Shown piece by piece: positions 54,215 to 63,326 of a DNA stretch of 64,000 bases (position 1 is its first letter; every line of letters begins with the position of its first letter). The stretch is from an uncultured Eubacterium sp. (lineage in GTDB: Bacteria > Bacillota > Clostridia > Lachnospirales > Lachnospiraceae). The stretch is from assembly GCA_910578975.1 (NCBI GenBank), contig CAJTRZ010000001.1, positions 248,001 through 312,000 on the forward strand. The letters are read 5' to 3'. Position numbers and translations under genes: made by a program. Below the pieces are notes generated by a model. The model saw nothing but the letters and a program-made list of their open reading frames with translations, searched no databases and was not told the DNA's origin.

Positions 54215-54724
54215 CTATCCCTCCAATTCTTTTACAATTTTATCCACTGTTTTCTTTATTGTACAATGGTGTTCACTTATTATTATATCCGCATATTTTT
54301 TATATAACGGTGTTCTTTCATTATATAAATCCTTTAATGTCTGTCCTTTCTTTAATACAACTCCTCTCTGCTTGAGACTACCCAGCCTTCTTGATAATGC
54401 CGGCAGTTCCAGTTCAAGATAAATAACTGTTCCTATCTTAGAAAGATGCTCCATTGCTTCTTTACCATATACAACACTTCCACCTGTAGCAATAACAGCC
54501 TTTCTGGCGTCAATGGATGCATTTACTTCATTCTCTATTTTTACAAACTCCTCTATTCCATCTTCTGCAATAATATCTTTTAAAAGCCTACCTGTTTTCT
54601 CCTGTATCACTAAATCCGCATCAACAAACTGATATCCCAGTATTTTTGCCAGCACCACTCCTATCGTACTTTTTCCTACTCCCGGCATACCAATAAGTAC
54701 AATATTTTCTTTATTATTTTTCAT
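54215..54724 (-). CDS. aroK: Shikimate kinase
   Basis: 169 residues. It phosphorylates shikimate on the route to chorismate. The Walker A motif is GMPGVGKST (about 12-20), DADLVIQEKTG lies near 36 with the shikimate-binding Asp, and VIATGGSVVYG near 78-88 is the family GGG-type motif in variant form. The lid has RGVVLKKGQTL and the C-terminal ERTPLYKKYAD. It follows dinB by 21 bases. Related kinases (gluconate, adenylate) fit less well. Confidence 0.9.
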   Translation of the reverse strand: MKNNKENIVLIGMPGVGKSTIGVVLAKILGYQFVDADLVIQEKTGRLLKDIIAEDGIEEFVKIENEVNASIDARKAVIATGGSVVYGKEAMEHLSKIGTVIYLELELPALSRRLGSLKQRGVVLKKGQTLKDLYNERTPLYKKYADIIISEHHCTIKKTVDKIVKELEG

Positions 54725-54745
54725 GTCCTGTCTCCTTGTATTTCA

Positions 54746-56002
54746 TTACTGATTTTTTGTATTTTTCTCCATCAGACTAGCTCTTCCTACCACATCTTTA
54801 CCATATTTATGTTTAATGGCATCCAATGCCTCATCCAACTTCTTCATTTTCTCTCTAGACTGCTGCATATTATTACGTTTCTCATCCTCTGCTTTGACCC
54901 AGTCTTCTATATCCAGAATAGACAACTGCTCCGGCTCACCATTCTCTACCAGATTTGCCGTCCTGACTCCTAGAAGCCTTACAGGCTTTCCACTCCACAA
55001 CTCTTTTAACAATATTTTTACAATATTATAAATCTCTGTATCAGAATCAATAGCCACCTCTACTGTAGTCTGTCTGGAACATTTTGTAAAGTCATTATAT
55101 TTGATTTCCACCGCAATTGTTTTCGCTTTTTGACTTCCGGCCCTTAATCTTCCTCCTACCTTTTCTGACAACCCTAATAACACCTTATAAATCTCGTCTA
55201 TATCATCTACATCTCTTGAGAGTGTCGTAGAATTACCCACTCCTTTTGACTCCTCTTTTACTGTATTTACGATGCTGTCATCAAGTCCATTTGCATACTG
55301 CCACAAAATTCTCCCATGGCTCTTCAAATGAGATTCCAACACTGCTAACGGACTCTTTGCCAGCTGACCTATCGTAAAAATTCCCAGCTTATGTAATGTA
55401 TCTACACTGGATTTTCCTGCCATAAATAATTCACTGACGGCTAATCCCCACATCTTCTTTTGTATTTCTCTTTTATACAACGTATGTACCTTATCTGGTT
55501 TTTCAAAATCCGATGCCATCTTAGCCAATACTTTTACATCAGAAATTCCAATATTTACCGTAAATCCTAATTGTTCCTTCACTTTATCCTTAATGGCTGC
55601 TGCCGCAGCCTCCGGCGTCTCAAATAAATTACGAATCCCCGAATAATCCATATAACACTCATCAATGCTCACCTGTTCAATATCCGGCGTATAATTACTT
55701 AACAATTCCATTAATTTTTGGCTCATCCTCTCATAATAATGATGTTCAGGTGGAACCATTTCCAAATGCGGACACTTTCTCAATGCGTTTACTACCGGCT
55801 CTCCAGTTACTACACCATATTTCTTTGCCGAGATAGATTTAGCCAGAACAATACCATGCCTGCTTTTCCTGTCTCCTCCTACAATACATGGAATCTCCCG
55901 TATGTCCCTTCCGTATCCTTCCTGTATCATCTTTACCGCTGTCCAACTGAGGTATGCTGAATTTACATCAATATGAAAAATAATCTGCTCATTCTCATTC
56001 AT
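54746..56002 (-). CDS. dinB: Y-family DNA polymerase IV
   Basis: 418 residues. It carries out translesion synthesis. The N-terminal catalytic FHIDVNSAYLSW (about 9-20) and the second acidic site SIDECYMDYSG (about 112-122) are complete. A helix-hairpin-helix-like stretch (GIFTIGQLAKSP, about 208) and a little-finger domain follow. AAAGGAG precedes the ATG. It heads a short operon with aroK and the M23 gene. No LexA box was recognised upstream. Confidence 0.93.
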   Translation of the reverse strand: MNENEQIIFHIDVNSAYLSWTAVKMIQEGYGRDIREIPCIVGGDRKSRHGIVLAKSISAKKYGVVTGEPVVNALRKCPHLEMVPPEHHYYERMSQKLMELLSNYTPDIEQVSIDECYMDYSGIRNLFETPEAAAAAIKDKVKEQLGFTVNIGISDVKVLAKMASDFEKPDKVHTLYKREIQKKMWGLAVSELFMAGKSSVDTLHKLGIFTIGQLAKSPLAVLESHLKSHGRILWQYANGLDDSIVNTVKEESKGVGNSTTLSRDVDDIDEIYKVLLGLSEKVGGRLRAGSQKAKTIAVEIKYNDFTKCSRQTTVEVAIDSDTEIYNIVKILLKELWSGKPVRLLGVRTANLVENGEPEQLSILDIEDWVKAEDEKRNNMQQSREKMKKLDEALDAIKHKYGKDVVGRASLMEKNTKNQ

Positions 56003-56038
56003 TTCTGCTCCTTTAGATCATAAATTCACTGCATTCTT

Positions 56039-56602
56039 CTATTTTTTCTTTACCGAGAAGCCAAACTTTCCAATTTTCTTTCCGGTATTATAATACTGAC
56101 CATGAGAATAAACTAATGGGTGAGCTTTTTCTAAATGAAACGTTCCCTTCTCATTCATATACCGCTTATCAGCATGAACGCACAGTACCTTTGCCAAAAA
56201 CATATCATGTGTTCCTAATCTTGTTATGTCAACCACTTCACATTCTATATTTACCGGACTGTCCTTCAAAAGCGGAGCTTTTACATATTTCGCTCTCTCT
56301 GTTTTCAATTTCATCTTCTCAAACTTATTTTCATCTCTTCCAGATTTCACACCACAGTAATCTGTGGCTTTTGCGAGCTTGTCCGTCGTAAGATTAATTA
56401 CAAACTGTCCTGTTTCCCTTATCATGTCATAAGAATATCTGGATGGTCTCACAGAAATATATACCATTGCGGGGTCTGAACAGACTGTCCCTGTCCATGC
56501 CACTGTGAATACATTCTCATTTCCCTTATTATCTGCCACCGTTACTAATACCGCTGGTAATGGATATAACATATTTCCCGGTTTCCAAATTTCTTTCGCC
56601 AT
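56039..56602 (-). CDS. Flavoredoxin-like flavin reductase family protein
   Basis: 187 residues from the ATG at 56602 (GGAGG upstream; a GTG at 56614 is in frame but overlaps the ribosome site). The fold is the split-barrel FMN-binding type of flavin reductases and flavoredoxin: YPLPAVLVTVADNKGNENVFTV at the start, YISVRPSRYSYDMI near 73 and VINLTTDKLAKATDYCG near 90. It would carry FMN for redox reactions in the cytosol; its partner is unknown. It precedes dinB by 36 bases. Confidence 0.85.
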   Translation of the reverse strand: MAKEIWKPGNMLYPLPAVLVTVADNKGNENVFTVAWTGTVCSDPAMVYISVRPSRYSYDMIRETGQFVINLTTDKLAKATDYCGVKSGRDENKFEKMKLKTERAKYVKAPLLKDSPVNIECEVVDITRLGTHDMFLAKVLCVHADKRYMNEKGTFHLEKAHPLVYSHGQYYNTGKKIGKFGFSVKKK

Positions 56603-56682
56603 ATTTCCCTCCACATTTTTTAATTCGTTTTAATTATTCTCTCTTTAATAATTTCATTTCTTTGATAAAAATCGTTATCATA

Positions 56683-57819
56683 TTAATTCTTTTTATTCTT
56701 ATTCTTTAATTCTATATTTTCAATAATCAATTTGTCTTTATCAGCCTTATATTTTAATATAAGTTTACTATTACATGTTCCCGAAATACGGTCTACATAA
56801 CTGTTTGCCAAGGATGTGTCCGTAGCAGAAACATACTTATATTTATAAGTACATGTTAATATATAACTTTTATTCTTTTCATCGTAACGGATATCTGTTT
56901 TCAAGTCACGGATTTTCATATCAAGCACTTTAAATTTATCAACATTCCTTTTTTCCGGCCAGAAAATAATATCTTCTGATTTTTCTACATATTCAGATAC
57001 TTTATTTTTCACCTTTTTAGAAGCAAACATACTCATTAATTTACCATTATTTTTATCTCTGCCTCGTACGGCTTTGTAAAACTGATTTATTACTTTGTTT
57101 CCATTATCTGTAATAATCTTTTCATACTTGTCATTGGCTGTAAGTTTTAATTTTGTTAAATCTATTGGTACCTTTTCTCCACGAATGTCTAAAACCTTGT
57201 TTCTGGCATAAACATCATTTGTTGCAGACACTTTATATTTCCCAGCTAAAATTCCTTTAAATTGATAAATTTTATTCGTCTGATTTTTTTCTGCCTCTGA
57301 CAATTTATCGGAAATCACAATTCCATTTAACTCTAGTTTATCTGATTTGGGCAAAGTAATACGCACATCTTTTGCCATCATATCTGTAATATCCACATAA
57401 TAATCCGGAATGATGCTGATTCCATGATGCTTTGATTCTACATAAACCACGAAATCCCGGCTTTTCTTTGTCTCATCATTCTTACAGGTTACCAAAATAA
57501 ATTTCCTTCCATCCTTTTTATCCGGTTCCTTAATATCATAGGAATCTATCACATAACTTTGTCTTAACTTTTTCATATTTTCAATATACATATTTTTATC
57601 AATATAAAATCCATCATCCTGATATAAACATTCATACATTTTTTCATAATTCTGCTGCACAAATGCTCTGAAATATGACACAACTACATCTGTGGGATTG
57701 GACTCATGCTGGATATAAGCTATCAATGAACCGGTAGCCATACATACTCCTATAAACACTAAAATACAAATAAGAGAAAACACTCTGCTTTTTTTTATTT
57801 TTCTTAATACTTCTTTCAT
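56683..57819 (-). CDS. Membrane-anchored TcaA/YvbJ-like extracellular protein
   Basis: 378 residues. A basic N-terminus and a membrane helix (about 13-35) put the remainder outside. Residues about 40-130 resemble an NTF2/MecA_N-like domain (PTDVVVSYFRAFVQQNYEKMYECLY). Residues about 150-215 are beta-rich, with KDVRITLPKSDKLELNGIVI as in TcaA-type proteins. Residues about 235-370 repeat an NTF2-like domain (NKVINQFYKAVRGRDKNNGK). Function unknown; relatives affect cell-wall stress responses. It is divergent from the sigma-like gene. Confidence 0.65.
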   Translation of the reverse strand: MKEVLRKIKKSRVFSLICILVFIGVCMATGSLIAYIQHESNPTDVVVSYFRAFVQQNYEKMYECLYQDDGFYIDKNMYIENMKKLRQSYVIDSYDIKEPDKKDGRKFILVTCKNDETKKSRDFVVYVESKHHGISIIPDYYVDITDMMAKDVRITLPKSDKLELNGIVISDKLSEAEKNQTNKIYQFKGILAGKYKVSATNDVYARNKVLDIRGEKVPIDLTKLKLTANDKYEKIITDNGNKVINQFYKAVRGRDKNNGKLMSMFASKKVKNKVSEYVEKSEDIIFWPEKRNVDKFKVLDMKIRDLKTDIRYDEKNKSYILTCTYKYKYVSATDTSLANSYVDRISGTCNSKLILKYKADKDKLIIENIELKNKNKKN

Positions 57820-57933
57820 TCTGACTCCTTTTTTATCAATAAACCCATATTTAAATGTTACCTATTATCCTTGATTTTTGCAAGGCTTTTATGTATCATT
57901 TATTTATTAATAAAAGGAAAAAGGATATAGGAC

Positions 57934-58821
57934 ATGGACAAGAAAACATTATTTAATAACGCATTGACAGAATTCGTTTCTTTTGCTGCAACCAAGGGCA
58001 ATAAAGTTACAATAAATGATATAAAATCCCATTTTAAAGGTTTTATTGAAGATGAAAGTCAATATCAGTTTATTTATGATTATATGACTGTAAACAAAAT
58101 AGAAATTGAAGGTTTTACACCTTCTAATGAGAATTTCTTTGAGACAGAATACACTGCATCTGATATTTCAGCTCAGGTTACACAGGATGAGAATAAAGAA
58201 TCGAAAGAAGAGTTACAATTTATAAAAATGTACTTGTCTGACATGGAGAATATTCCTTCCATAAGCTTAGAAGAACAAAATAATTTGATTGAAAAACTGG
58301 TAAACGGAGATACTTCCTGCACAGAAAGACTGATAGAATCAAAACTTCAAACGGTAGCAGAGTTTGCAGAAAAGTACCGTGGTAGAGGCGTATCGTTTGG
58401 GGATTTAATTCAGGAAGGAAATCTGGAACTGATGATTGCCATTTCGGAATATCAAACCTCTCTTGGTGACTTTAACCAGTATATTGACAAGCGAATTGAA
58501 AATGCCATTGTTAACACGATTAATAATGAAATCAACTCCGACAGAGTGGGACAGCATTTAGCAGATAAATTAAATCAATTAGATAATACCACAAAGGAAT
58601 TGAACAAAAAACTAGGACGGGTTCCTGAATTATCTGAATTAGCTGATGCTATGGGTATTTCTGAAGACGAAGCCTCATTACTTTTAAAGACATCATTAGA
58701 TACTCTTTCCGTTAACGAAGATACACAGATTACAGAGGATTCTTCTGGTGAGAACAGCGTTGATTTAACGACACCAGCCAGTGGAAATGATCCACTGACA
58801 TGGCGAAAACACAGCCGTTAA
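57934..58821 (+). CDS. Sigma-70-like protein lacking region 4
   Basis: 295 residues. An N-terminal region 1.1-like part (about 1-60) is followed by an acidic linker. A region 1.2/2-like stretch follows (about 85-200: YLSDMENIPSISLEEQNNLI, FAEKYRGRGVSFGDLIQEGN). Region 3 comes next (about 205-265: LNKKLGRVPELSELADAMGI). The -10-reading part of region 2.4 is degenerate (FNQYIDKRIENAIVN instead of a YATWWIRQA-like sequence). There is no region 4 HTH for the -35 element. It ends three bases from the convergent LacI gene. It might be an alternative sigma that binds RNA polymerase differently, or a regulator that competes for it. Confidence 0.75.
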   Translation: MDKKTLFNNALTEFVSFAATKGNKVTINDIKSHFKGFIEDESQYQFIYDYMTVNKIEIEGFTPSNENFFETEYTASDISAQVTQDENKESKEELQFIKMYLSDMENIPSISLEEQNNLIEKLVNGDTSCTERLIESKLQTVAEFAEKYRGRGVSFGDLIQEGNLELMIAISEYQTSLGDFNQYIDKRIENAIVNTINNEINSDRVGQHLADKLNQLDNTTKELNKKLGRVPELSELADAMGISEDEASLLLKTSLDTLSVNEDTQITEDSSGENSVDLTTPASGNDPLTWRKHSR

Positions 58822-58824
58822 TTT

Positions 58825-59856
58825 TTATTTTAACGCTCTTACGGATTCTCTTTCTATTAAATTTGCCTGAAAGATACACTGTTTTTTCTCATCATTTCCA
58901 TGAATTGCTTCCATAAGAAGTTTGATTGATGATTTCACCATCTCTTCACAAGGCTGTTTCATTGTTGTAAGAGATGGGTGAAAGTATTTTGATATATCTA
59001 TACCATCAAAACCAATTACCGAATAATCATCCGGTATTTTTTTTCCTGCTTCTAAAATGGCCTTATACGCTCCAAATGCCGTCAAATCAGAAATAGCATA
59101 TAATGCTGTAAAAGAAACTTGCGACTCCAACAGTTCTTTTGTTACTATATATCCATTTTCAATAGAATATTCAGGTATCTCGTGTTTCATATGAAAGATA
59201 AGATTTTCCTCTGTATCTACTCCATGATCTCTCAATGCCTGTTTGTAACCTTTTAGCCGCATACCTCCTACTGCAAGATCATTATCTCTCCCTGCAATAA
59301 TAGCAATTTTTGTATGTCCCTTCTTACATAAATAATCTACCACACGATAACTTTCTTTCTCGTCATCTATAGATACAGATGAACAATCCCTCTCTGATGC
59401 TGTCATATCTACAGCTACTGTACACATTACATAAGGAATCCCCATGTTTTTTAATCTATTATCTGTTGTATCAATTCTTCCACCTAAAAAAATAACTCCC
59501 TTTAATCTTTTTTCTTTTGCAAGCTCAACTGCTATGTCCATACTTTTCTGTTGTTCGCCTACTGCATGTAATAAAAAAGTATATTTTAATTGTTTTAGTT
59601 CTTCTTCAAATATTTTTAACATTCCCTGAAAGAACTGATTGTCAATTCCTTTTACTAACAATGCTATCGTATTGGACTCCGTCATTTTCAGATGTCTGGC
59701 ACTGTTATTTGGAATATAATGATACTCTTCAATGACTTCCAATATTCTTTTTTTTGTATCTTCTTTAATTCCAGGATCATTATTAATTGCCCGGGACACA
59801 GTGCTGATACCTACACCACATATTTTTGCTATATCTTTTATTGTTATATCCGCCAT
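58825..59856 (-). CDS. LacI-family regulator of the maltodextrin operon
   Basis: 343 residues. HTH: TIKDIAKICGVGISTVSRAI; hinge: YHYIPNNSARHL. The effector domain is complete to SVIGFDGIDISKYFHPSLTT and beyond. It follows malQ by 105 bases, with a terminator between, so it may have its own promoter. Position points to control of the MalQ and transport genes, as MalR does in other Firmicutes. Confidence 0.88.
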   Translation of the reverse strand: MADITIKDIAKICGVGISTVSRAINNDPGIKEDTKKRILEVIEEYHYIPNNSARHLKMTESNTIALLVKGIDNQFFQGMLKIFEEELKQLKYTFLLHAVGEQQKSMDIAVELAKEKRLKGVIFLGGRIDTTDNRLKNMGIPYVMCTVAVDMTASERDCSSVSIDDEKESYRVVDYLCKKGHTKIAIIAGRDNDLAVGGMRLKGYKQALRDHGVDTEENLIFHMKHEIPEYSIENGYIVTKELLESQVSFTALYAISDLTAFGAYKAILEAGKKIPDDYSVIGFDGIDISKYFHPSLTTMKQPCEEMVKSSIKLLMEAIHGNDEKKQCIFQANLIERESVRALK

Positions 59857-59933
59857 TTTTATTCCTCTCGCTTACGGGGTCTTATTCTTTTGTTTTTTTC
59901 ACTTTACCATAAATAAATTTTTTATGCAAAAAT

Positions 59934-59963
59934 AACAAGCCGGTTCCAAAGAACCGACTTGTT
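59934..59963 (-). terminator. Terminator of the maltodextrin operon
   Basis: Thirteen-bp stem with one G-U (59934-59946 with 59951-59963) overlapping the malQ stop codon and followed by ATTTTT on the minus strand. Confidence 0.8.
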
Positions 59964-61452
59964 ATGCTCTTCCATAAATCTGTGTATATTCACTAATTTC
60001 ATTAATTAAATCTTCACCCAATCTGTCAGACAAAACTCGCCATCTCCAGTTGTCTCCCAGCACAGATGGAGTGTTTATCCTTGCCTCATTTCCCAGACCA
60101 AGATAATCCTGTAGCGGAATAATACAGGTATTTGCAGTAGAAGCATGTGCCATTCTTATAATTTCTTTTACCAGTTGCTTTTCATCCACAATTTCCCTTC
60201 CAATATACTTCTGAATATTCTGCTTTTCATCCGACTTAATGTTTTTCAACCATCCTTTTAAGGTTTCATTATCATGTGTTCCGGTGTAGACAACACAGTT
60301 TTTATTGTAATTATAAGGCAGATAGTCAGCGGGTCCTGAATCTTCTCTTGCATCAAAAGCAAACTCTAACACTTTCATATTCGGATAGCCACTCTGTTTT
60401 ACCAGCATACGAACAGAATCTGTCATATATCCTAAATCCTCTGCAATGATTTGTATCTTTCCCAGGCGATATCTGACTGTATCAAACAATTCTATCCCCG
60501 GACCTTTTTCCCAATGCCCATCCGTTGCGTCTTCTGCATCAGAAGGAATAGAATAATATTCATCAAAACCTCTAAAATGGTCGATTCTTATCACGTCATA
60601 TAACTGAGAACATTTTTCTATTCTTTTTACCCACCAGTCATAATTTGTGCTTTGATGAACATTCCACTGATATAATGGATTTCCCCATAACTGCCCTCTT
60701 GCAGAAAATCCATCCGGTGGACATCCTGAAACTGCTTCGGGCTTTTTATTATCATTTAATTGAAACAACTCCGGATGTGCCCATACATCTGCACTGTCAT
60801 ATGCGACATAAATAGGAATATCTCCAATAATTAAAATTCCTTTTTTATTGGCATATTCTTTTAACAAAAACCATTGTCTATAAAATTCATACTGGACAAA
60901 CTCGTAAAATTCAATGTCAAAGTACAGCTCTTTCTGGTAATACTCCATAGAGTACCCCCATCTGTTACAGATATCTGTTGCCCATTGGTCAAAGCTCTTT
61001 CCACCAAATCTGTCTTTTACTGCCATAAAGATTGCATAATCCTTTAACCAGTATTCATTTTCTTCCTTAAACTTATGAAACTCCTCTTTTTCATAGATTT
61101 CACTTCGCTCATATGCTTTTCTTAACAGTTTGAATCGAAACTTATAAAGTTTTTCATAATCAACTTCATTTGGATTGTTTCCAAAATCTATCCCATCACA
61201 TTCAGATTTCGTCAATAACCCTTGTTTTATCAAATCCTCCAGACTGATAAAATACGGATTTCCGGCAAACGTAGAAAAAGACTGATATGGAGAATCACCA
61301 TAACTGGTAGGTCCAATAGGAAGTATCTGCCAATACTTTTGGTTGCACTTTTCCAAAAAATCTATAAACCGGTATGCCTCTTTTGAAAAACATCCAATAC
61401 CATATTTTCCCGGCAGGCTGAAAATCGGTAATAATATACCACTTGCTCTCAT
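59962..61452 (-). CDS. malQ: 4-alpha-glucanotransferase (amylomaltase, GH77)
   Basis: 496 residues, normal for bacterial MalQ. It moves alpha-1,4-glucan segments between maltodextrins and releases glucose. The start SGILLPIFSLPGKYGIG is characteristic. The nucleophile Asp is in VIRIDHFRGFDEYYSIP (about 288), the acid/base Glu in IIAEDLGYM (about 335), and GTHDNETLKGW (about 388) is the third motif. GAGGGAGG precedes the ATG. It is the only enzyme of the operon. Confidence 0.97.
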   Translation of the reverse strand: MRASGILLPIFSLPGKYGIGCFSKEAYRFIDFLEKCNQKYWQILPIGPTSYGDSPYQSFSTFAGNPYFISLEDLIKQGLLTKSECDGIDFGNNPNEVDYEKLYKFRFKLLRKAYERSEIYEKEEFHKFKEENEYWLKDYAIFMAVKDRFGGKSFDQWATDICNRWGYSMEYYQKELYFDIEFYEFVQYEFYRQWFLLKEYANKKGILIIGDIPIYVAYDSADVWAHPELFQLNDNKKPEAVSGCPPDGFSARGQLWGNPLYQWNVHQSTNYDWWVKRIEKCSQLYDVIRIDHFRGFDEYYSIPSDAEDATDGHWEKGPGIELFDTVRYRLGKIQIIAEDLGYMTDSVRMLVKQSGYPNMKVLEFAFDAREDSGPADYLPYNYNKNCVVYTGTHDNETLKGWLKNIKSDEKQNIQKYIGREIVDEKQLVKEIIRMAHASTANTCIIPLQDYLGLGNEARINTPSVLGDNWRWRVLSDRLGEDLINEISEYTQIYGRA

Positions 61453-61470
61453 GAACTTCCTCCCTCTTAT

Positions 61471-62310
61471 CTATCCTTTTACTGCACCGGATGCCACACC
61501 TTTAATAATATATTTCTGGCATGTCAGGTAAAATAGGATAACCGGTATAATACTTAGAATAATTAATGCCATTATCGCTCCTAAATCAACAGAACCATAA
61601 CTTCCCTGCAAATACTGAATATGAATAGGTATTGTCATATATTCTGTACGATCTAATATCAGATATGGCAGCAGATAATCATTCCAAATCCACATAATCT
61701 CCAAAATACCAACAGAAATCAGTGTAGGTCTTAACATAGGAATAATTACAACAAAGAACGTTCTAAGAGGTCCACAGCCATCTATCGCAGCCGCCTCTTC
61801 TATTTCCAAAGGCAGTCCCTTGATAAAACCGGTAAACATAAATACTGCCAAACCTGCACCAAACCCTAAATAAACAATCGGAATGGTCCATGGTGTATTC
61901 AAATTTAATGTATCTGCTGTTTTCGATAATGTAAACATAACCATCTGAAATGGTACAATCATCGAAAATACGAACAAATAGTATATGATTCTGCAAATTT
62001 TACTATCTACTCTGGCAATATACCACGCTGCCATGGATGTACAAAATAAAATTAAAATTGTCGACAGTACTGTAATAACAAAACTAAACAATACCGATTT
62101 TAAAAATGGATAGTTGCCAAATGTAAAACCTTTCAAATAATTTGCCCATCCCACAAACATATCTCCTGATGGCCACGCAAAAGTATCCGTTTTTACATTT
62201 GTATTTGCTTTAAAAGAATTCATTAAAACAATAAAAATAGGACTAATATATACTAAAGTTAAAATGCTGAATATTAAAGTCAGCCATTTTCCCCGCTTTA
62301 TATTTTTCAT
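61471..62310 (-). CDS. Maltodextrin-type ABC permease, MalG family
   Basis: 279 residues with six membrane helices and the EAA loop EAAAIDGCGPLRTFFVVIIP (about 172-191). It starts at the last base of the preceding permease stop (TAATG), with AAAGGAGG upstream. It pairs with that MalF-type protein. The maltodextrin assignment comes only from the neighbouring malQ. Confidence 0.9.
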   Translation of the reverse strand: MKNIKRGKWLTLIFSILTLVYISPIFIVLMNSFKANTNVKTDTFAWPSGDMFVGWANYLKGFTFGNYPFLKSVLFSFVITVLSTILILFCTSMAAWYIARVDSKICRIIYYLFVFSMIVPFQMVMFTLSKTADTLNLNTPWTIPIVYLGFGAGLAVFMFTGFIKGLPLEIEEAAAIDGCGPLRTFFVVIIPMLRPTLISVGILEIMWIWNDYLLPYLILDRTEYMTIPIHIQYLQGSYGSVDLGAIMALIILSIIPVILFYLTCQKYIIKGVASGAVKG

Positions 62311-63245
62311 TACTGCTGTACCTCCTTTGATCTGGTTGCTCTCAACTGAATCAACGAGATTGCAGCTACTAATATAAAGAATATAACAGCTTTCGCCTGA
62401 GCGACACCTCTCGCTGCTGTATTTTGTCCATAAAAAGTACTGTAAATATTCAAAGCGAGCATCTCTGTTGTTTTAATAACTGAGCCATCTGGCTGCTGAT
62501 TAAATGGCTGTCCACCGGTCAATGCCAGATTCTGGTCAAATAACTTAAATCCATTTGTTAATGTTAAGAAAAGGCAAATAGTAATAGATGGCATAATATT
62601 TGGAATCGTAACATGAAATAATGTTTTCCATTTTGATGCTCCGTCAATCTTTGCCGCCTCTGTCAAATCTTCCGGCACTGCCTGAAGCCCTGCAATGTAG
62701 ATAATCATCATATATCCAATCTGCTGCCAGCACATTAAAATAACAAGTCCCCAGAAGCCATACTTCGTCTCCATTAAGATGCTCGTGTGAAATCTGACTA
62801 AAATTCCATTAAATATCATTGTCCAGATATATCCAAGCACAATACCTCCAATAAGATTCGGCATAAAAAATGCCGTTCGAAACAGATTTGCACCTTTAAA
62901 TCCCAACGTTAAAAGATACGCCACTGAAAATGCCAACACATTTATCAGTAGTAACGACACAATGGCATACAATGCCGTATACCAGAATGCATGAATAAAT
63001 GATGCATCCTGAAATGCACTTATATAATTTCCAATTCCTTTCCATGTTGCATCGCTTGTGGTAACAAATGTACAAAAAGATAAATAGATTCCACGGATAA
63101 ACGGATATAAAAACCCAATAAAAAATGCAGCAAACGTAGGCAGCAAAAATAAACCAAAGCATCTCTGTATTGGTCTTCGAAGTAATTTTGAATTTACTGA
63201 TGTCCCACTATACTTCGTTCTTTTTTTCCTGATAGTTCCCACCAT
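62310..63245 (-). CDS. Maltodextrin-type ABC permease, MalF family
   Basis: 311 residues. A basic cytoplasmic N-terminus (about 1-28) precedes six helices, and the EAA loop reads EAAKIDGASKWKTLFHVTIP (about 197-216). It lacks the enterobacterial periplasmic insert. The ATG has AGGAGAG upstream. It lies after the binding-protein gene, with a hairpin between them. Confidence 0.9.
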   Translation of the reverse strand: MVGTIRKKRTKYSGTSVNSKLLRRPIQRCFGLFLLPTFAAFFIGFLYPFIRGIYLSFCTFVTTSDATWKGIGNYISAFQDASFIHAFWYTALYAIVSLLLINVLAFSVAYLLTLGFKGANLFRTAFFMPNLIGGIVLGYIWTMIFNGILVRFHTSILMETKYGFWGLVILMCWQQIGYMMIIYIAGLQAVPEDLTEAAKIDGASKWKTLFHVTIPNIMPSITICLFLTLTNGFKLFDQNLALTGGQPFNQQPDGSVIKTTEMLALNIYSTFYGQNTAARGVAQAKAVIFFILVAAISLIQLRATRSKEVQQ

Positions 63246-63284
63246 AAATGTAATATCTCTCCTCTCACCATAAACTAGTCTTAT

Positions 63285-63305
63285 GGGGCAGACGATGCCT
63301 GCCCC
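63285..63305 (-). promoter_or_regulatory. GC-rich hairpin between binding-protein and permease genes
   Basis: GGGGCAG/CTGCCCC stem of seven pairs with a seven-base loop and no T run. Such hairpins in importer operons often protect the upstream message or lower readthrough, so that the binding protein is made in excess. Confidence 0.55.
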
Positions 63306-63326
63306 AAGAAATTATTTATATATTTT

